Source: an uncultured Bacillota bacterium (GTDB lineage Bacteria; Bacillota; Clostridia; Christensenellales; UBA1242). Taken from it: a DNA stretch of 64,000 nt. The notes below the pieces were generated by a model that worked only from the letters and a program-made list of their open reading frames with translations, ran no database searches and was not told the origin of the DNA. A program made the translations under genes and the position numbers. Location: the NCBI GenBank assembly GCA_948465545.1, contig CAOJXO010000002.1, positions 54,552 to 118,551 of the forward strand, in the 5' to 3' direction. Shown here in pieces: positions 8,233 through 17,578 of the stretch. The stretch's first letter is position 1; every line of letters starts with the position of its first letter.

Positions 8233-9270
8233 ATGACAGATAAAAACTTACTATTAAAAAGTTCCTACTATTATGACTTACCAGAGGAACTTATAGCACA
8301 AAGCCCAATCGAGCCAAGAGATAATTCTAGGCTTCTAGTTTATCATAAGCAAAATGGCAAAATCGAACACCGACATTTCTATGACATTACAGACTATCTA
8401 AGTAGTGGTGATGTCCTTGTTGTTAACAACACAAGGGTACTTCCTGCAAGGCTATTCGGATATAAAGATACAGGGGCTAAGATTGAAATCTTACTTCAAA
8501 AACGTATCAACCTTAAAACTTGGGAAGTAATCGCTAAACCTTTTAAAAGACTTAGTGAGGGTACAAAAGTAACTTTCAGTAAAGACCTTGCTTGCATAAT
8601 CAAAGAAAAATATGATTATGGCAGTTGCTTGATTGAATTTGAGTTTGAGGGAGCATTTGAACATAGATTAAGTGAAGTAGGCACTGTACCACTTCCACCA
8701 TATATTCATGAAAAACTTAAAAACAAAGAGCGTTATCAAACAGTATATTCTAAGGTGGAGGGTTCTTCTGCCGCTCCAACAGCGGGATTACATTTCACAC
8801 CAGAACTTCTTAACAAACTTAAATCAAAAGGCGTGGAAATTATTGAGGTCTTACTTCATGTAGGACTTGGCACATTTAGACCTGTAAAAGAAGATAACAT
8901 ACTAGAGCATAAAATGCATAGTGAATATATCGAAATGAGCGAAGAGAACGCAAACCTTCTCAATAAGGCAAAAGCAGAGGGGCGTAGAATCATCGCTGTT
9001 GGCACTACATCAGTGAGAGTACTTGAAAGTTGTGTTGATGAAAAGGGGATAATCCGTCCGCAAAAAACAGAAACCAGCATATTCATTTATCCTGGATATA
9101 AATTTAAAGTGGTAGATGGACTTATTACCAACTTTCACTTACCAGAAAGTACACTAATTATGCTTGTATCTGCATTTGTAGGGTATGAGGAAACAATGAA
9201 AGTATATAATACTGCAGTAAAAGAAAAATATAGATTTTTCTCATTCGGAGATGCGAACTTGTATATATAA
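8233..9270 (+). CDS. queA: S-adenosylmethionine:tRNA ribosyltransferase-isomerase
   Basis: QueA makes epoxyqueuosine by transferring the ribosyl part of S-adenosylmethionine to preQ1 in tRNA (anticodons GUN). The 345 residues carry family blocks: YYYDLPEELIAQSPIEPRDNS at the start (in parts), LVVNNTRVLPARLFG, AAPTAGLHFTPELL and HVGLGTFRPVKEDNI, and SAFVGYEETMKVY near the end. The start is 2 bases after the cupin stop. It precedes tgt, the preceding enzyme of the queuosine pathway, in the usual pair. Confidence 0.96.
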   Translation: MTDKNLLLKSSYYYDLPEELIAQSPIEPRDNSRLLVYHKQNGKIEHRHFYDITDYLSSGDVLVVNNTRVLPARLFGYKDTGAKIEILLQKRINLKTWEVIAKPFKRLSEGTKVTFSKDLACIIKEKYDYGSCLIEFEFEGAFEHRLSEVGTVPLPPYIHEKLKNKERYQTVYSKVEGSSAAPTAGLHFTPELLNKLKSKGVEIIEVLLHVGLGTFRPVKEDNILEHKMHSEYIEMSEENANLLNKAKAEGRRIIAVGTTSVRVLESCVDEKGIIRPQKTETSIFIYPGYKFKVVDGLITNFHLPESTLIMLVSAFVGYEETMKVYNTAVKEKYRFFSFGDANLYI

Positions 9271-9272
9271 TA

Positions 9273-9316
9273 CAATATATTGCAAGTATTACGCACATAC
9301 AAACCACAATATATTG
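9273..9316 (+). repeat. Dispersed 44-bp intergenic repeat, copy A
   Basis: This is bounded at both ends by the palindrome CAATATATTG (9273-9282 and 9307-9316). The 24-bp middle contains GTATTACGCACATAC followed by AAACCA. By hand alignment 33 of 44 bases match copy C at 51628-51671. It fills the queA-tgt gap. Confidence 0.7.
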
Positions 9317-9320
9317 ATAA

Positions 9321-10475
<1,155 letters not shown>

Positions 10476-10492
10476 GCGGATTATCCCACTTT

Positions 10493-10513
10493 GGTGCATT
10501 ATGCACCTTTTTT
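10493..10513 (+). terminator. Intrinsic terminator after tgt
   Basis: GGTGCA-TTA-TGCACC stem-loop (10493-10507) followed by six T residues; closes the ruvA-to-tgt run. Confidence 0.9.
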
Positions 10514-10551
10514 GTATTTGTTATATTTATATATAATATATTTAAATTTAT

Positions 10552-10581
10552 TTGACTTGATTTTTGGTATTAGTGTATAAT
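10552..10581 (+). promoter_or_regulatory. Sigma-A promoter of rny
   Basis: TTGACT (10552-10557) and a perfect TATAAT (10576-10581) with an 18-base spacer, 46 bases before the rny start and upstream of its AAAAGGGG site. Confidence 0.8.
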
Positions 10582-10627
10582 TTAGGTAGTGGAAATAGTC
10601 CGCTAAATTAATTAAAAGGGGAAAAGT

Positions 10628-12217
10628 ATGAGTAATATTAGCATATTATGCAATGTTGCTCCTGCTATTGCCGCTGTTATAGGTATTGTATGTGCTATGG
10701 TCGGTGTCGGCTTAGGCATATTATTATACAAGATAATTGCAACAAAGAAAATCGGTAAAAGCAAATCAAATGCTGTAAAGATTATTGAAGAGGCATATGC
10801 AGAAGCAAAGACTATTAAAAAAGAGTCAATATTAGAAGCCAAAGAAGAGGCACAAAAAATTAAAGATGAGGCTAATTCCGAGGCAAAAGAACGTAGAAAC
10901 GAAATCCAAAAATCAGAGGAACGTCTTGACCAAAGAGAGGAATATGTTTCTAAGAAAGAAATTTCAATCGACACAAAATTAGAACAAATTGAAAAAGACA
11001 GGGCAAGCCTTGAAAATGAGCGTGCAAAGGTTGCCGCCCAAATTGAAGAACAAGCCAAAGTTAAAGAAGAAATGCTTGCTAAACTTGAAAAGATTTCAGG
11101 CATGAGTAAGAAAGAAGCCAAAGATGTTTTAATCGAATCAATTACAGAAGAGGCTAAAAAAGACGCAGGCGTTATTGTTAAACAAATAGAAGACGAAGCA
11201 AAAGAAAACGCTGAAACAAAAGCAAAAGAGATTATTGCTGGTGCAATTCAAAGATGTGCCACAGACCTTTCATCTGAAATGACTGTAACTACAGTTGCTC
11301 TCCCAAATGATGAAATGAAGGGCAGGATTATCGGACGTGAAGGAAGAAACATTCGTTCTATTGAAAGCGTAACTGGCGTAGAACTTATTGTTGATGATAC
11401 ACCAGAAGCAATCACAATTTCAAGTTTTGACCCTATCCGTCGTGAGATAGCAAGATTATCACTTGAAAAACTTATTGTTGATGGACGCATACATCCAACA
11501 AGAGTTGAAGAGGTTGTTGAAAAGGCAACTAAAGAAGTAGAAAAAACTATTAAAGAAGCGGGCGAAAATGCAACAAACGATGTTGGCATATATAACCTTC
11601 ATCCAGAACTTGTTAAGGTGCTTGGTAGACTTAAGTATAGAACAAGTTATGGTCAAAACTGCTTAAAACACAGCGTTGAAACAGCCCTTCTTGCAGGCAT
11701 GATTGCAGAAGAACTTGGTGCAAACGCTACCATTGCAAAACGTGGCGGACTTTTGCACGATATAGGTAAGGCTCTTGACCATGAGATTGAAGGTACACAC
11801 GTTACTATCGGCGTTGACCTTACAAAGAAATATAAGGAAAATCCAGAAGTTATACATTGTATTGAAGCACATCATGGCAATGTTCCATTCCATAGTTTAG
11901 AGGCTATTATCGTACAAGTGGCAGATGCCATTTCAAGTTCAAGACCTGGTGCAAGAAGAGAAAGTTTTGAAAACTATATCAAACGTCTCGAGCAACTTGA
12001 AGAAATTTCAAATAGTTTTAAAGGCGTTGATAAATCTTATGCAATCCAAGCAGGAAGAGAAGTGCGTATTATAGTTAAACCAGAAGAAATCAATGATACT
12101 GACGCAATGTATCTTGCAAAAGATATTGCAAAACGTATCGAAGCAGAAATGCAATATCCAGGACAAATTAAAGTCAATGTTATCCGTGAAAGCAGATTCA
12201 GCGATGTTGCAAAATAA
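10628..12217 (+). CDS. rny: Ribonuclease Y
   Basis: RNase Y is the membrane-bound endoribonuclease that starts bulk mRNA decay in Firmicutes. The 529 residues show one N-terminal membrane segment (about 9-36), a long charged coiled coil (about 45-200, rich in Glu/Lys/Ala), a KH domain ([21 protein letters not shown] in parts near 230), and an HD phosphohydrolase domain with [14 protein letters not shown] near 378. Ribosome binding site AAAAGGGGAAAAG precedes the ATG. The two poly-G genes follow without an obvious promoter, so they may be read from here. Confidence 0.97.
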   Translation: MSNISILCNVAPAIAAVIGIVCAMVGVGLGILLYKIIATKKIGKSKSNAVKIIEEAYAEAKTIKKESILEAKEEAQKIKDEANSEAKERRNEIQKSEERLDQREEYVSKKEISIDTKLEQIEKDRASLENERAKVAAQIEEQAKVKEEMLAKLEKISGMSKKEAKDVLIESITEEAKKDAGVIVKQIEDEAKENAETKAKEIIAGAIQRCATDLSSEMTVTTVALPNDEMKGRIIGREGRNIRSIESVTGVELIVDDTPEAITISSFDPIRREIARLSLEKLIVDGRIHPTRVEEVVEKATKEVEKTIKEAGENATNDVGIYNLHPELVKVLGRLKYRTSYGQNCLKHSVETALLAGMIAEELGANATIAKRGGLLHDIGKALDHEIEGTHVTIGVDLTKKYKENPEVIHCIEAHHGNVPFHSLEAIIVQVADAISSSRPGARRESFENYIKRLEQLEEISNSFKGVDKSYAIQAGREVRIIVKPEEINDTDAMYLAKDIAKRIEAEMQYPGQIKVNVIRESRFSDVAK

Positions 12218-12250
12218 GTGTAATACATTTAACATAAATAGGAACTAACT

Positions 12251-12800
12251 ATGAAAAATTATTTTATCATTCATGGCAGTTTTGGAAATAGCCAAGAAAA
12301 CTGGTTTCCATGGCTTGAAAAGCAAATAATCGGGGGGGGGGAATAAGTGCTTCAACCTCGACTTTCCAATAGGGGAAAATAACCAAAACTATAAAAACTG
12401 GGAAATGGTGCTAAACTCTGTAAAAAGATTTATAAACAAAGATAGTGTATTCTTTTGCCACTCAATCTCTTGCATTTTCTTAGTAAAATATTGCATTAAA
12501 AACAATATTAAAATCGGAAAAGCAATCTTAGTTTCTGGCTTTAATCAATACTTAGGGCTTGATGAAGATTATGATGATGTAAATTGCACCATGTATACAA
12601 ATCGCTGTAGCGAATTTAAAAACCTTTGCAAAGAAAGGGTATGCTATATGGCAAAAAATGACCCTTATGTTAAATGGGATAAACTTACCGAATTTGCAGA
12701 ACTTATAGATGCAAAAAAGGTTGTTTATGACACTGCAGGACACTTCAACAAATCATCAGGCTATACTCAGTTTAAAGAATTATTACAATATGTAAAATAA
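12251..12800 (+). CDS. RBBP9/YdeN-like serine hydrolase, out of frame at a poly-G tract
   Basis: ATG at 12251 follows AGGAACT. It reads MKNYFIIHGSFGNSQENWFP, the start typical of RBBP9/YdeN alpha/beta hydrolases, then meets ten G residues (12332-12341) and stops at 12344-12346 after 31 codons. The rest continues in another frame up to 12800, with FFCHSISCIF as the nucleophile elbow (Ser) and TAGHFNKSSGY carrying the family's catalytic His. Nine G residues would join the halves into one 182-residue protein. As given, the gene is off. It could be phase-variable, a pseudogene or a sequencing slip; the other tracts favour phase variation. Confidence 0.8.
12332..12341 (+). repeat. Poly-G tract (G10) in the hydrolase gene
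   Basis: Ten consecutive G residues lie 81 bases into the gene. Frame is restored with 9 or 12 G, so the tract is one base from ON. It encodes Gly-Gly-Gly in the joined protein. Confidence 0.85.
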
Positions 12801-12811
12801 GTGGAGGAATT

Positions 12812-13176
12812 ATGAAAGATTACCAGAAATGGATAAAAAATTTTATGGATAGTTGGAAAAAGTTAGATGGGGGGGGACTTGCGAACTTTTCGCTAACAAA
12901 CTAAACTATTATGAAAATCCAATTGACCCACCACTTACAACAAAAGAAGAAGTAAAGAAATTATGGGTAGTAGTTCCTCAAAATCAGAAAAATATTTCAT
13001 ATAAAGGAAAGATTGTTTTTGCTGATGAAAAACATTGTTTTTATCAATTCACTATGCAAAGAACAATGACTTCAAATAACAAAATTCAACTTATTGACGG
13101 TGTTATGGAAATTAAGTTAAACAATAAAAACCTTCTAACTTATTTTAAGCAATGGCGATTTACTAAAGAAATTTAA
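12812..13176 (+). CDS. NTF2/SnoaL-like protein, out of frame at a poly-G tract
   Basis: ATG at 12812 follows GTGGAGG. The reading frame gives MKDYQKWIKNFMDSWKKLD, then eight G residues (12869-12876), and ends after 30 codons at 12902-12904. The continuation lies in another frame: TCELFANKLNYYENPIDPPL, KLWVVVPQNQKNISY and LTYFKQWRF, which match the NTF2-like pattern of a YYE-P-P strand and a terminal FKQWR. Nine G residues would give a 121-residue protein. A TTG at 12853 could start the downstream frame but has no ribosome binding site. It follows the hydrolase gene by 11 bases; a ligand-binding or scavenging role is only a guess. Confidence 0.75.
12869..12876 (+). repeat. Poly-G tract (G8) in the NTF2-like gene
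   Basis: Eight G residues lie 57 bases into the gene, one short of the in-frame length of nine. Confidence 0.8.
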
Positions 13177-13202
13177 AGCAGACTAATTCAGCCTGCTTTT
13201 TT
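13175..13202 (+). terminator. Intrinsic terminator after the NTF2-like gene
   Basis: AAAGCAG/CTGCTTT stem (13175-13181, 13193-13199) with T6, starting within the stop codon region. Confidence 0.8.
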
Positions 13203-13229
13203 ATTGTAATATATGCAGGGCTTGTCGAA

Positions 13230-13235
13230 TAAAAT
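13230..13235 (+). promoter_or_regulatory. -10 box of a predicted leaderless promoter
   Basis: TAAAAT at 13230-13235 is followed by exactly 6 bases and then ATG at 13242, with no Shine-Dalgarno site. The -35 is poor (TTGTAA near 13204 with a long spacer). Confidence 0.5.
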
Positions 13236-13241
13236 AGTTAC

Positions 13242-13847
13242 ATGAATTTTATTGTTGAATTTGTTGCAAACAATTTCTCTTCATGTATTTGGCTGGCAGT
13301 AATACTGCTTGCCCTTATTCCCACCCTTGAAAGCAAAATTGCAATTCCTTTCGCAATGAATAGTGCAATGTGGGGAGAGGCTGCTCTTCAGCCATGGCAA
13401 GCCTTTTTATTTGCATTTATTGGCTCACTAATTCCAAGTTTTATCGCAATGCTTATTACTCGTAAAATCAAATCCAGAACCACAGGCTTTATTGCCAGTG
13501 CAGTAAGGTCAAAATACAACATAAAAACAACACTGCTTGAAAAAGAAAAATCCACATTTAAAAAGTACCTTATCTTAACCACATTTGTTGCACTTCCTCT
13601 GCCACTAACAGGGGTTTGGTCGGGCAGTTTTCTTGCAGGATTCTCCGATTTAAAACTTGGCAAATGCTTCATTGCTATTTGTGTTGGGGCATTTATATCC
13701 TGCCTTATAGTCACTCTACTTTGTGCAGTATTTGAAAATTCTATAGGGTATATTCTAATGTTCTCAATCGCTGTTGTAATTTTATATTTAATAGCTGAAT
13801 TTTCAATAGACATACTTAAACCAATATTAAAAAAATACAGAAAATAA
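13242..13847 (+). CDS. Small multi-drug export family membrane protein
   Basis: The 201-residue protein has about five hydrophobic segments. It shows LALIPTLESKIAIPFAM near the N-terminus and ALPLPLTGVWSGSFLAG in the middle, both characteristic of the small multi-drug export (PF06695) family, whose transport role is weakly documented. Substrate is unknown. The ATG has no ribosome binding site and follows a -10 box by 6 bases. It is monocistronic and convergent with the PadR fusion gene, sharing a bidirectional terminator. Confidence 0.85.
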   Translation: MNFIVEFVANNFSSCIWLAVILLALIPTLESKIAIPFAMNSAMWGEAALQPWQAFLFAFIGSLIPSFIAMLITRKIKSRTTGFIASAVRSKYNIKTTLLEKEKSTFKKYLILTTFVALPLPLTGVWSGSFLAGFSDLKLGKCFIAICVGAFISCLIVTLLCAVFENSIGYILMFSIAVVILYLIAEFSIDILKPILKKYRK

Positions 13848-13872
13848 AAGAGAGAATAATTCTCTCTTTTTT
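13846..13872. terminator. Bidirectional intrinsic terminator
   Basis: AAAAGAGAGAA/TTCTCTCTTTT with a TAA loop, flanked by A- and T-runs, serves the converging genes at 13242 (+) and 13871 (-). Confidence 0.9.
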
Positions 13873-15613
13873 ATCTCCAATATTTTATGTACGCGAACCT
13901 TTTAACGTAATACCTAATAGGAAGCATAGCAATAAGAATCGCAATAGGGAAAAACAGTGTAGCACAATATTGAATTAAATTGTCTGCTTGCAAACCAAAT
14001 ATAAAATTCAATCCAACAATCGCACCAGAACTAAACAACAATAATAACCACATCTTCCATTGTGCCATAAGAGGCTTAGGCTCCCAACTTGTATATCTCA
14101 TTGATGAAATTTTAGCAAACACATCAACTAAGAAAATACCTGGAAGAATTATATACAAGAAACTTGTGTTAGGGTTAGTTAAACCTTTTGTATAAAGCAC
14201 CGCAAACATTACAGCAGAAATGATACACATCACAGCAAAAGTGAAAAGACTAACAAACATATTAATTTTATTAGTATTATGTTTTACTACAGGGCAATCA
14301 TGCTCATAAGTTTTAAAAGCAATTCTTTGGCTTCTATAATAGTCAGATAAATCATCATAATCATAAAGGGCATGGGTATCATCAGCGAGTTCATTATCGC
14401 TACCTTTGCTCTTAGAATACAACTGTGAAATAATCTCTTTATGGGAAGGATCAATACTTGTATCACGTTTTGGTGCGGGCAGAGGATTATGTTCTGCCAC
14501 AATTTTAAGTCTTGGAGGCTCAATCTTTCTTGACTTATGCTCCTCTTCTACTCTATGAGTTATAAACACTCCATCATCTTGTATTGGTTCTTCCTTTGCA
14601 ACAACTACAGGTTCTTCTACTTTAACAACATGATTAGTTTTATTAAATTCATCTTCCGATAATCTATCAGAAAATTTACCACGATTTGAAAGTATAGCAC
14701 TCTTAAAACTCTCTAAATTTTGTTGTTTTTTAACTTCAGAATCTTGAAGTGAAAGTGCATTTTCTGCCACCTCCATAGCCATTTGATCTTCTGCAAAACT
14801 ACGTCTTTTACGATATTTATTAAAATCTTTTGTTATATCATAAATGCGTTTATTATATTCTGGGTCATTGAGATCTGTCTTAGGCAAAAATACTGCATCT
14901 GATTTTACAGGCTCTTCTACAATAGGGGCAGACTCTTCAACCTTTTCCTCAATAACAGGGGTCGATTGAACCATAGAAATTGGCTCTTGTGGCATCTGAG
15001 GATAATTTACTTCTATTCTGATTTCTGATGACTGTTCTGAAACAGGAGATTCTTCAACAACAGGTGTTTCAACTTGCTGAGGTTCTTCTGTAACAATAGC
15101 AACTGGCTCTGGTTGTTTTTCTTCAGGTACAGTTTCGGTAAGGAACTTTCCATCATCATCATTATCAGAATCTAAAGATGAAAAATCAAAGAAATCCTCT
15201 TGTTTCATCACACCAGTTTCTTCTGGCTCTTCTTCCTCTATAGGGATTGAAGGTAATTTTGGACCATAAGTCTTCACAGGCTCTTCCACCATATCAATCT
15301 CATTAAAATCTCTAAACACGTTGAAGTGGTTACGTTCAAACTCTTCTTTAAGATTTTGATATGTATTTCTTCCTTTTTCTGTAATGCTATAATAACGACG
15401 ATTTGGGCCAACATCACTACTTCTCATATATGAAGAAACATGACCTTGCTTTTCCATACGAGTAAGATTAGAATAAACGCTTGGCTTTTTCAAATTTATT
15501 CTGCCATTAGAACGTTGACTAATTTCACTAATAATATCAAGACCATAAAAATCTCGCTCAAGCAAACAATTCAATATTAAAAAAGAAAGTTGACCTTTTG
15601 CGTAAATATCCAT
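13871..15613 (-). CDS. PadR-type DNA-binding domain fused to a four-TM membrane domain
   Basis: The 580-residue product starts with a PadR winged helix (about 1-95: KGQLSFLILNCLLERDFYGL, KPSVYSNLTRMEKQGHV, RRYYSITEKGRNTY). Residues about 110-400 are a low-complexity Glu/Pro/Val-rich linker, probably disordered. The C-terminus has four hydrophobic segments (roughly 449-472, 482-500, 516-536, 543-563). Ordinary PadR regulators are 100-180 residues and soluble, so this looks like a membrane-tethered regulator. GAGGGG precedes the ATG. It is monocistronic with its own promoter; the target genes and signal cannot be read from the sequence. Confidence 0.85.
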   Translation of the reverse strand: MDIYAKGQLSFLILNCLLERDFYGLDIISEISQRSNGRINLKKPSVYSNLTRMEKQGHVSSYMRSSDVGPNRRYYSITEKGRNTYQNLKEEFERNHFNVFRDFNEIDMVEEPVKTYGPKLPSIPIEEEEPEETGVMKQEDFFDFSSLDSDNDDDGKFLTETVPEEKQPEPVAIVTEEPQQVETPVVEESPVSEQSSEIRIEVNYPQMPQEPISMVQSTPVIEEKVEESAPIVEEPVKSDAVFLPKTDLNDPEYNKRIYDITKDFNKYRKRRSFAEDQMAMEVAENALSLQDSEVKKQQNLESFKSAILSNRGKFSDRLSEDEFNKTNHVVKVEEPVVVAKEEPIQDDGVFITHRVEEEHKSRKIEPPRLKIVAEHNPLPAPKRDTSIDPSHKEIISQLYSKSKGSDNELADDTHALYDYDDLSDYYRSQRIAFKTYEHDCPVVKHNTNKINMFVSLFTFAVMCIISAVMFAVLYTKGLTNPNTSFLYIILPGIFLVDVFAKISSMRYTSWEPKPLMAQWKMWLLLLFSSGAIVGLNFIFGLQADNLIQYCATLFFPIAILIAMLPIRYYVKRFAYIKYWR

Positions 15614-15640
15614 AAATTACCCCTCATTATTATTAATTTA

Positions 15641-15670
15641 AGTATAGAATAAATTGAAAGGGTAAGTCAA
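15641..15670 (-). promoter_or_regulatory. Sigma-A promoter of the PadR fusion gene
   Basis: Read on the minus strand, TTGACT (15670-15665) and TATACT (15646-15641) are 18 bases apart, 28 bases before the ATG. Confidence 0.75.
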
Positions 15671-15700
15671 ACAAAATTACCACTATTATGCAAAAAAATC

Positions 15701-15744
15701 GCACATATTGTAGGTTGTATGCGTTGCATACTAGTTTAGTATAT
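15701..15744 (-). repeat. Dispersed 44-bp intergenic repeat, copy E
   Basis: On the minus strand the middle reads CTAGTATGCAACGCATAC followed by AACCTA, then CAATATGTGC. GTATGC-AAC-GCATAC is a perfect 6-bp dyad. The central 24 bases agree with copies B and D. It lies between two divergent promoters. Confidence 0.75.
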
Positions 15745-15753
15745 AAAATAAAT

Positions 15754-15782
15754 TTGTTTTAATTATATGGAAGTGATATAAT
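15754..15782 (+). promoter_or_regulatory. Leaderless sigma-A promoter of the metalloprotease gene
   Basis: TTGTTT (15754-15759), 17-base spacer and a perfect TATAAT (15777-15782), with 6 bases before ATG at 15789 and no Shine-Dalgarno site. Confidence 0.7.
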
Positions 15783-15788
15783 ATACTT

Positions 15789-16412
15789 ATGGAATATAAA
15801 TTAATAAGGCAAAAGCGTAAAACAATCGCTATAAGTATAAACGAAAAGGGGCAGATAATTGTAAAAGCTCCAATAAAAACTCCTATTAATAAAATAGAAG
15901 CCTTTATCCAAGAAAAACAGCATTGGATAGAAAAACATCTAAAAAAGGTTGAAGGTGTAAAATCATTTGAGGGGAATTTTGACTTCAAAAACAATGCCTA
16001 TATATTAGGAAAAGAATATAAACTGCAAGAAATTGATATTTGTTTTCCAAAAGCAGAGGATAGGGGTTTCCAAAATAAACTTCACAACTTGTATTTAAGC
16101 CTTGCTGAACAAAAATTACCTAAAATGGTAGAAGAAATTAGCAGTGGACTAAAATATAACAGCATAAAACTATGTAATTCTAAAAGAATATGGGGGAGTT
16201 TCGACCGTAACTACAATATGAAACTAAATTGGAGGCTTATAATGCTTCCAGAAGAACTAGTAAATTATGTAATTATACATGAATTGTGTCATGGACTGGA
16301 ACTAAATCATTCACAGGCTTTTTGGAAAGAGGTGAGTGTACACTGTCAAAACTACAAAACTATTAAAAAGCAACTAGAACTATATAGTTTTTTATTACAA
16401 TTTAATATTTGA
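15789..16412 (+). CDS. YgjP-like (DUF45) metalloprotease domain protein
   Basis: The 207 residues match the YgjP/DUF45 family, zinc proteases related to the SprT/M48 fold that are often found near housekeeping genes. Seen are an N-terminal RKTIAISINEKGQIIVKAP block, the RIWGSFDRNYNMKLNWRLIM strand region, and the zinc motif VIIHELCHGLELNHSQAFW, where HELCH supplies two His ligands and the catalytic Glu. The substrate is unknown. Its start has no ribosome binding site. It is monocistronic, with a terminator just downstream. Confidence 0.85.
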   Translation: MEYKLIRQKRKTIAISINEKGQIIVKAPIKTPINKIEAFIQEKQHWIEKHLKKVEGVKSFEGNFDFKNNAYILGKEYKLQEIDICFPKAEDRGFQNKLHNLYLSLAEQKLPKMVEEISSGLKYNSIKLCNSKRIWGSFDRNYNMKLNWRLIMLPEELVNYVIIHELCHGLELNHSQAFWKEVSVHCQNYKTIKKQLELYSFLLQFNI

Positions 16413-16413
16413 T

Positions 16414-16446
16414 AAAAAGTGGAGCATTGACAGTCCCACTTTTTTA
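16414..16446 (+). terminator. Intrinsic terminator of the metalloprotease gene
   Basis: AAAAAGTGG and CCACTTTTTT pair around a 13-base loop; the T-run is strong on the plus strand. Confidence 0.8.
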
Positions 16447-16475
16447 TTGTTTTTTATAAATAGGGTATAAAAATG

Positions 16476-16545
16476 GGCTAGTATGCAACACCCATAATCT
16501 ATGCGTAAAACACAAGTTTTACGCATATAAGCATGCATATTAGCC
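16476..16545. repeat. Compound cruciform related to the dispersed repeats, copy F
   Basis: Outer arms GGCTAGTATGC (16476-16486) and GCATATTAGCC (16535-16545) enclose a perfect hairpin, TATGCGTAAAAC/GTTTTACGCATA (16500-16511 and 16516-16527) with loop ACAA. The left arm continues CTAGTATGCAAC, as in copies B and E. It stands between convergent genes. Confidence 0.65.
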
Positions 16546-16590
16546 TTATTTTTACAACTAGTTTATTATTTTTTAATAACTATTTTATTT

Positions 16591-17550
16591 TTAACTTTTT
16601 AAATCTAACAACTTGCTAATAAATTTCTTAAAGCCTAATCCAGAATTTCCGCATAACACATCTGTAAAAATTGATTTATCTTGGTTTACATTTGATTTAA
16701 AATCTTTTATATCAGCCATAGACAAATAATTCACAATTTTGACAAAGGTATCATAAACCTCATCTGAAAATAATTCGTCTGGACAATTATAAAGCAAGCT
16801 TTCAATAAAAATTTGATTTGGCATTACTTTATTAAAATTATAAAACAATACATTAAAGATTTTTATCATATTTATATATGAATATCCGACACGTTCAACC
16901 TTTTCTTCCAGTAAACTAAGTCTGGCTTCATTATCAATATTGATAAATCCACGCTTTTTATCAAGATAGAATTTAAAAGAATGTCCGTTATATAATACTG
17001 GATAAATTACAATTCGTGTATTAGAGCCAAAATCATCTTTACCTAGTATGCGGATACGTTTACTATCTAAATACACAATAGATGTTGAACTTAAATTTAA
17101 AGCAACTGCTTGTTGTAAATCTTCAGCCACATTAAACAAGTTATAATTTGCAGGATTAAAGTCTTTTGGTTTTTCTTGCACTGGGGCTAAATCTTTGTTA
17201 CGTCTTTTTTTCTTCTTTTTTGGATTACGATTTTTCCAAGCAAAAACAACCCTCTCTTTAAATTTTTTCCAGTTATCTTCCCCTCTAAGCGTGTTTAACT
17301 CTATTTGAGCATTATCTATACCTAAGAAATAAACTAATGTGGAGTTATCAGTAAAACCACCTGTAAGAAGTTCGTTTACCGGTTGCAGATAAGTATTATC
17401 AAAGTTAATGTAAGGAACACGAGCCGACAAATTTTCTATTGCAAGCGACAATAAAGTTTGAACTTTCTCTTCCGTTGCCTCAAGATATTCTGTATTTGAA
17501 CTACGAACAATACCTTCAATAAGTTCACGATTTATATTTTCGCCCATCAT
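16591..17550 (-). CDS. Unknown 319-aa cytosolic protein
   Basis: I do not recognise this gene. It has no membrane segment or signal peptide; residues 110-125 are a very basic PKKKKKRRN patch followed by a proline-rich linker. A GGFTDNST stretch near 65, a strand pattern ending RIVIYPVLYNG near 187 and a helical C-terminus with FIESLLYNCPDELF loosely recall the layout of OAS-like nucleotidyltransferases, but the catalytic acidic pair is not evident. That resemblance is a speculation of mine. AAGGAGG precedes the ATG, 28 bases after serS, so it is probably co-transcribed with serS. Confidence 0.7.
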   Translation of the reverse strand: MMGENINRELIEGIVRSSNTEYLEATEEKVQTLLSLAIENLSARVPYINFDNTYLQPVNELLTGGFTDNSTLVYFLGIDNAQIELNTLRGEDNWKKFKERVVFAWKNRNPKKKKKRRNKDLAPVQEKPKDFNPANYNLFNVAEDLQQAVALNLSSTSIVYLDSKRIRILGKDDFGSNTRIVIYPVLYNGHSFKFYLDKKRGFINIDNEARLSLLEEKVERVGYSYINMIKIFNVLFYNFNKVMPNQIFIESLLYNCPDELFSDEVYDTFVKIVNYLSMADIKDFKSNVNQDKSIFTDVLCGNSGLGFKKFISKLLDLKS

Positions 17551-17578
17551 CGGCTTTCCTCCTTATGTTATAAAAATC

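Noticed and set aside
12405-12800. Independent gene starting at GTG or ATG near 12400
   Set aside because: There is no ribosome binding site, and the sequence is the C-terminal two thirds of the hydrolase that begins at 12251 in another frame.
12853-13176. Independent NTF2-like gene starting at TTG 12853
   Set aside because: No ribosome binding site precedes the TTG, while ATG 12812 has GTGGAGG and supplies the missing first helix once one G is added to the tract.
13388-13813. Minus-strand open frame opposite the small multi-drug export gene
   Set aside because: It is a shadow of a well-supported membrane protein gene and has no ribosome binding site or family features.
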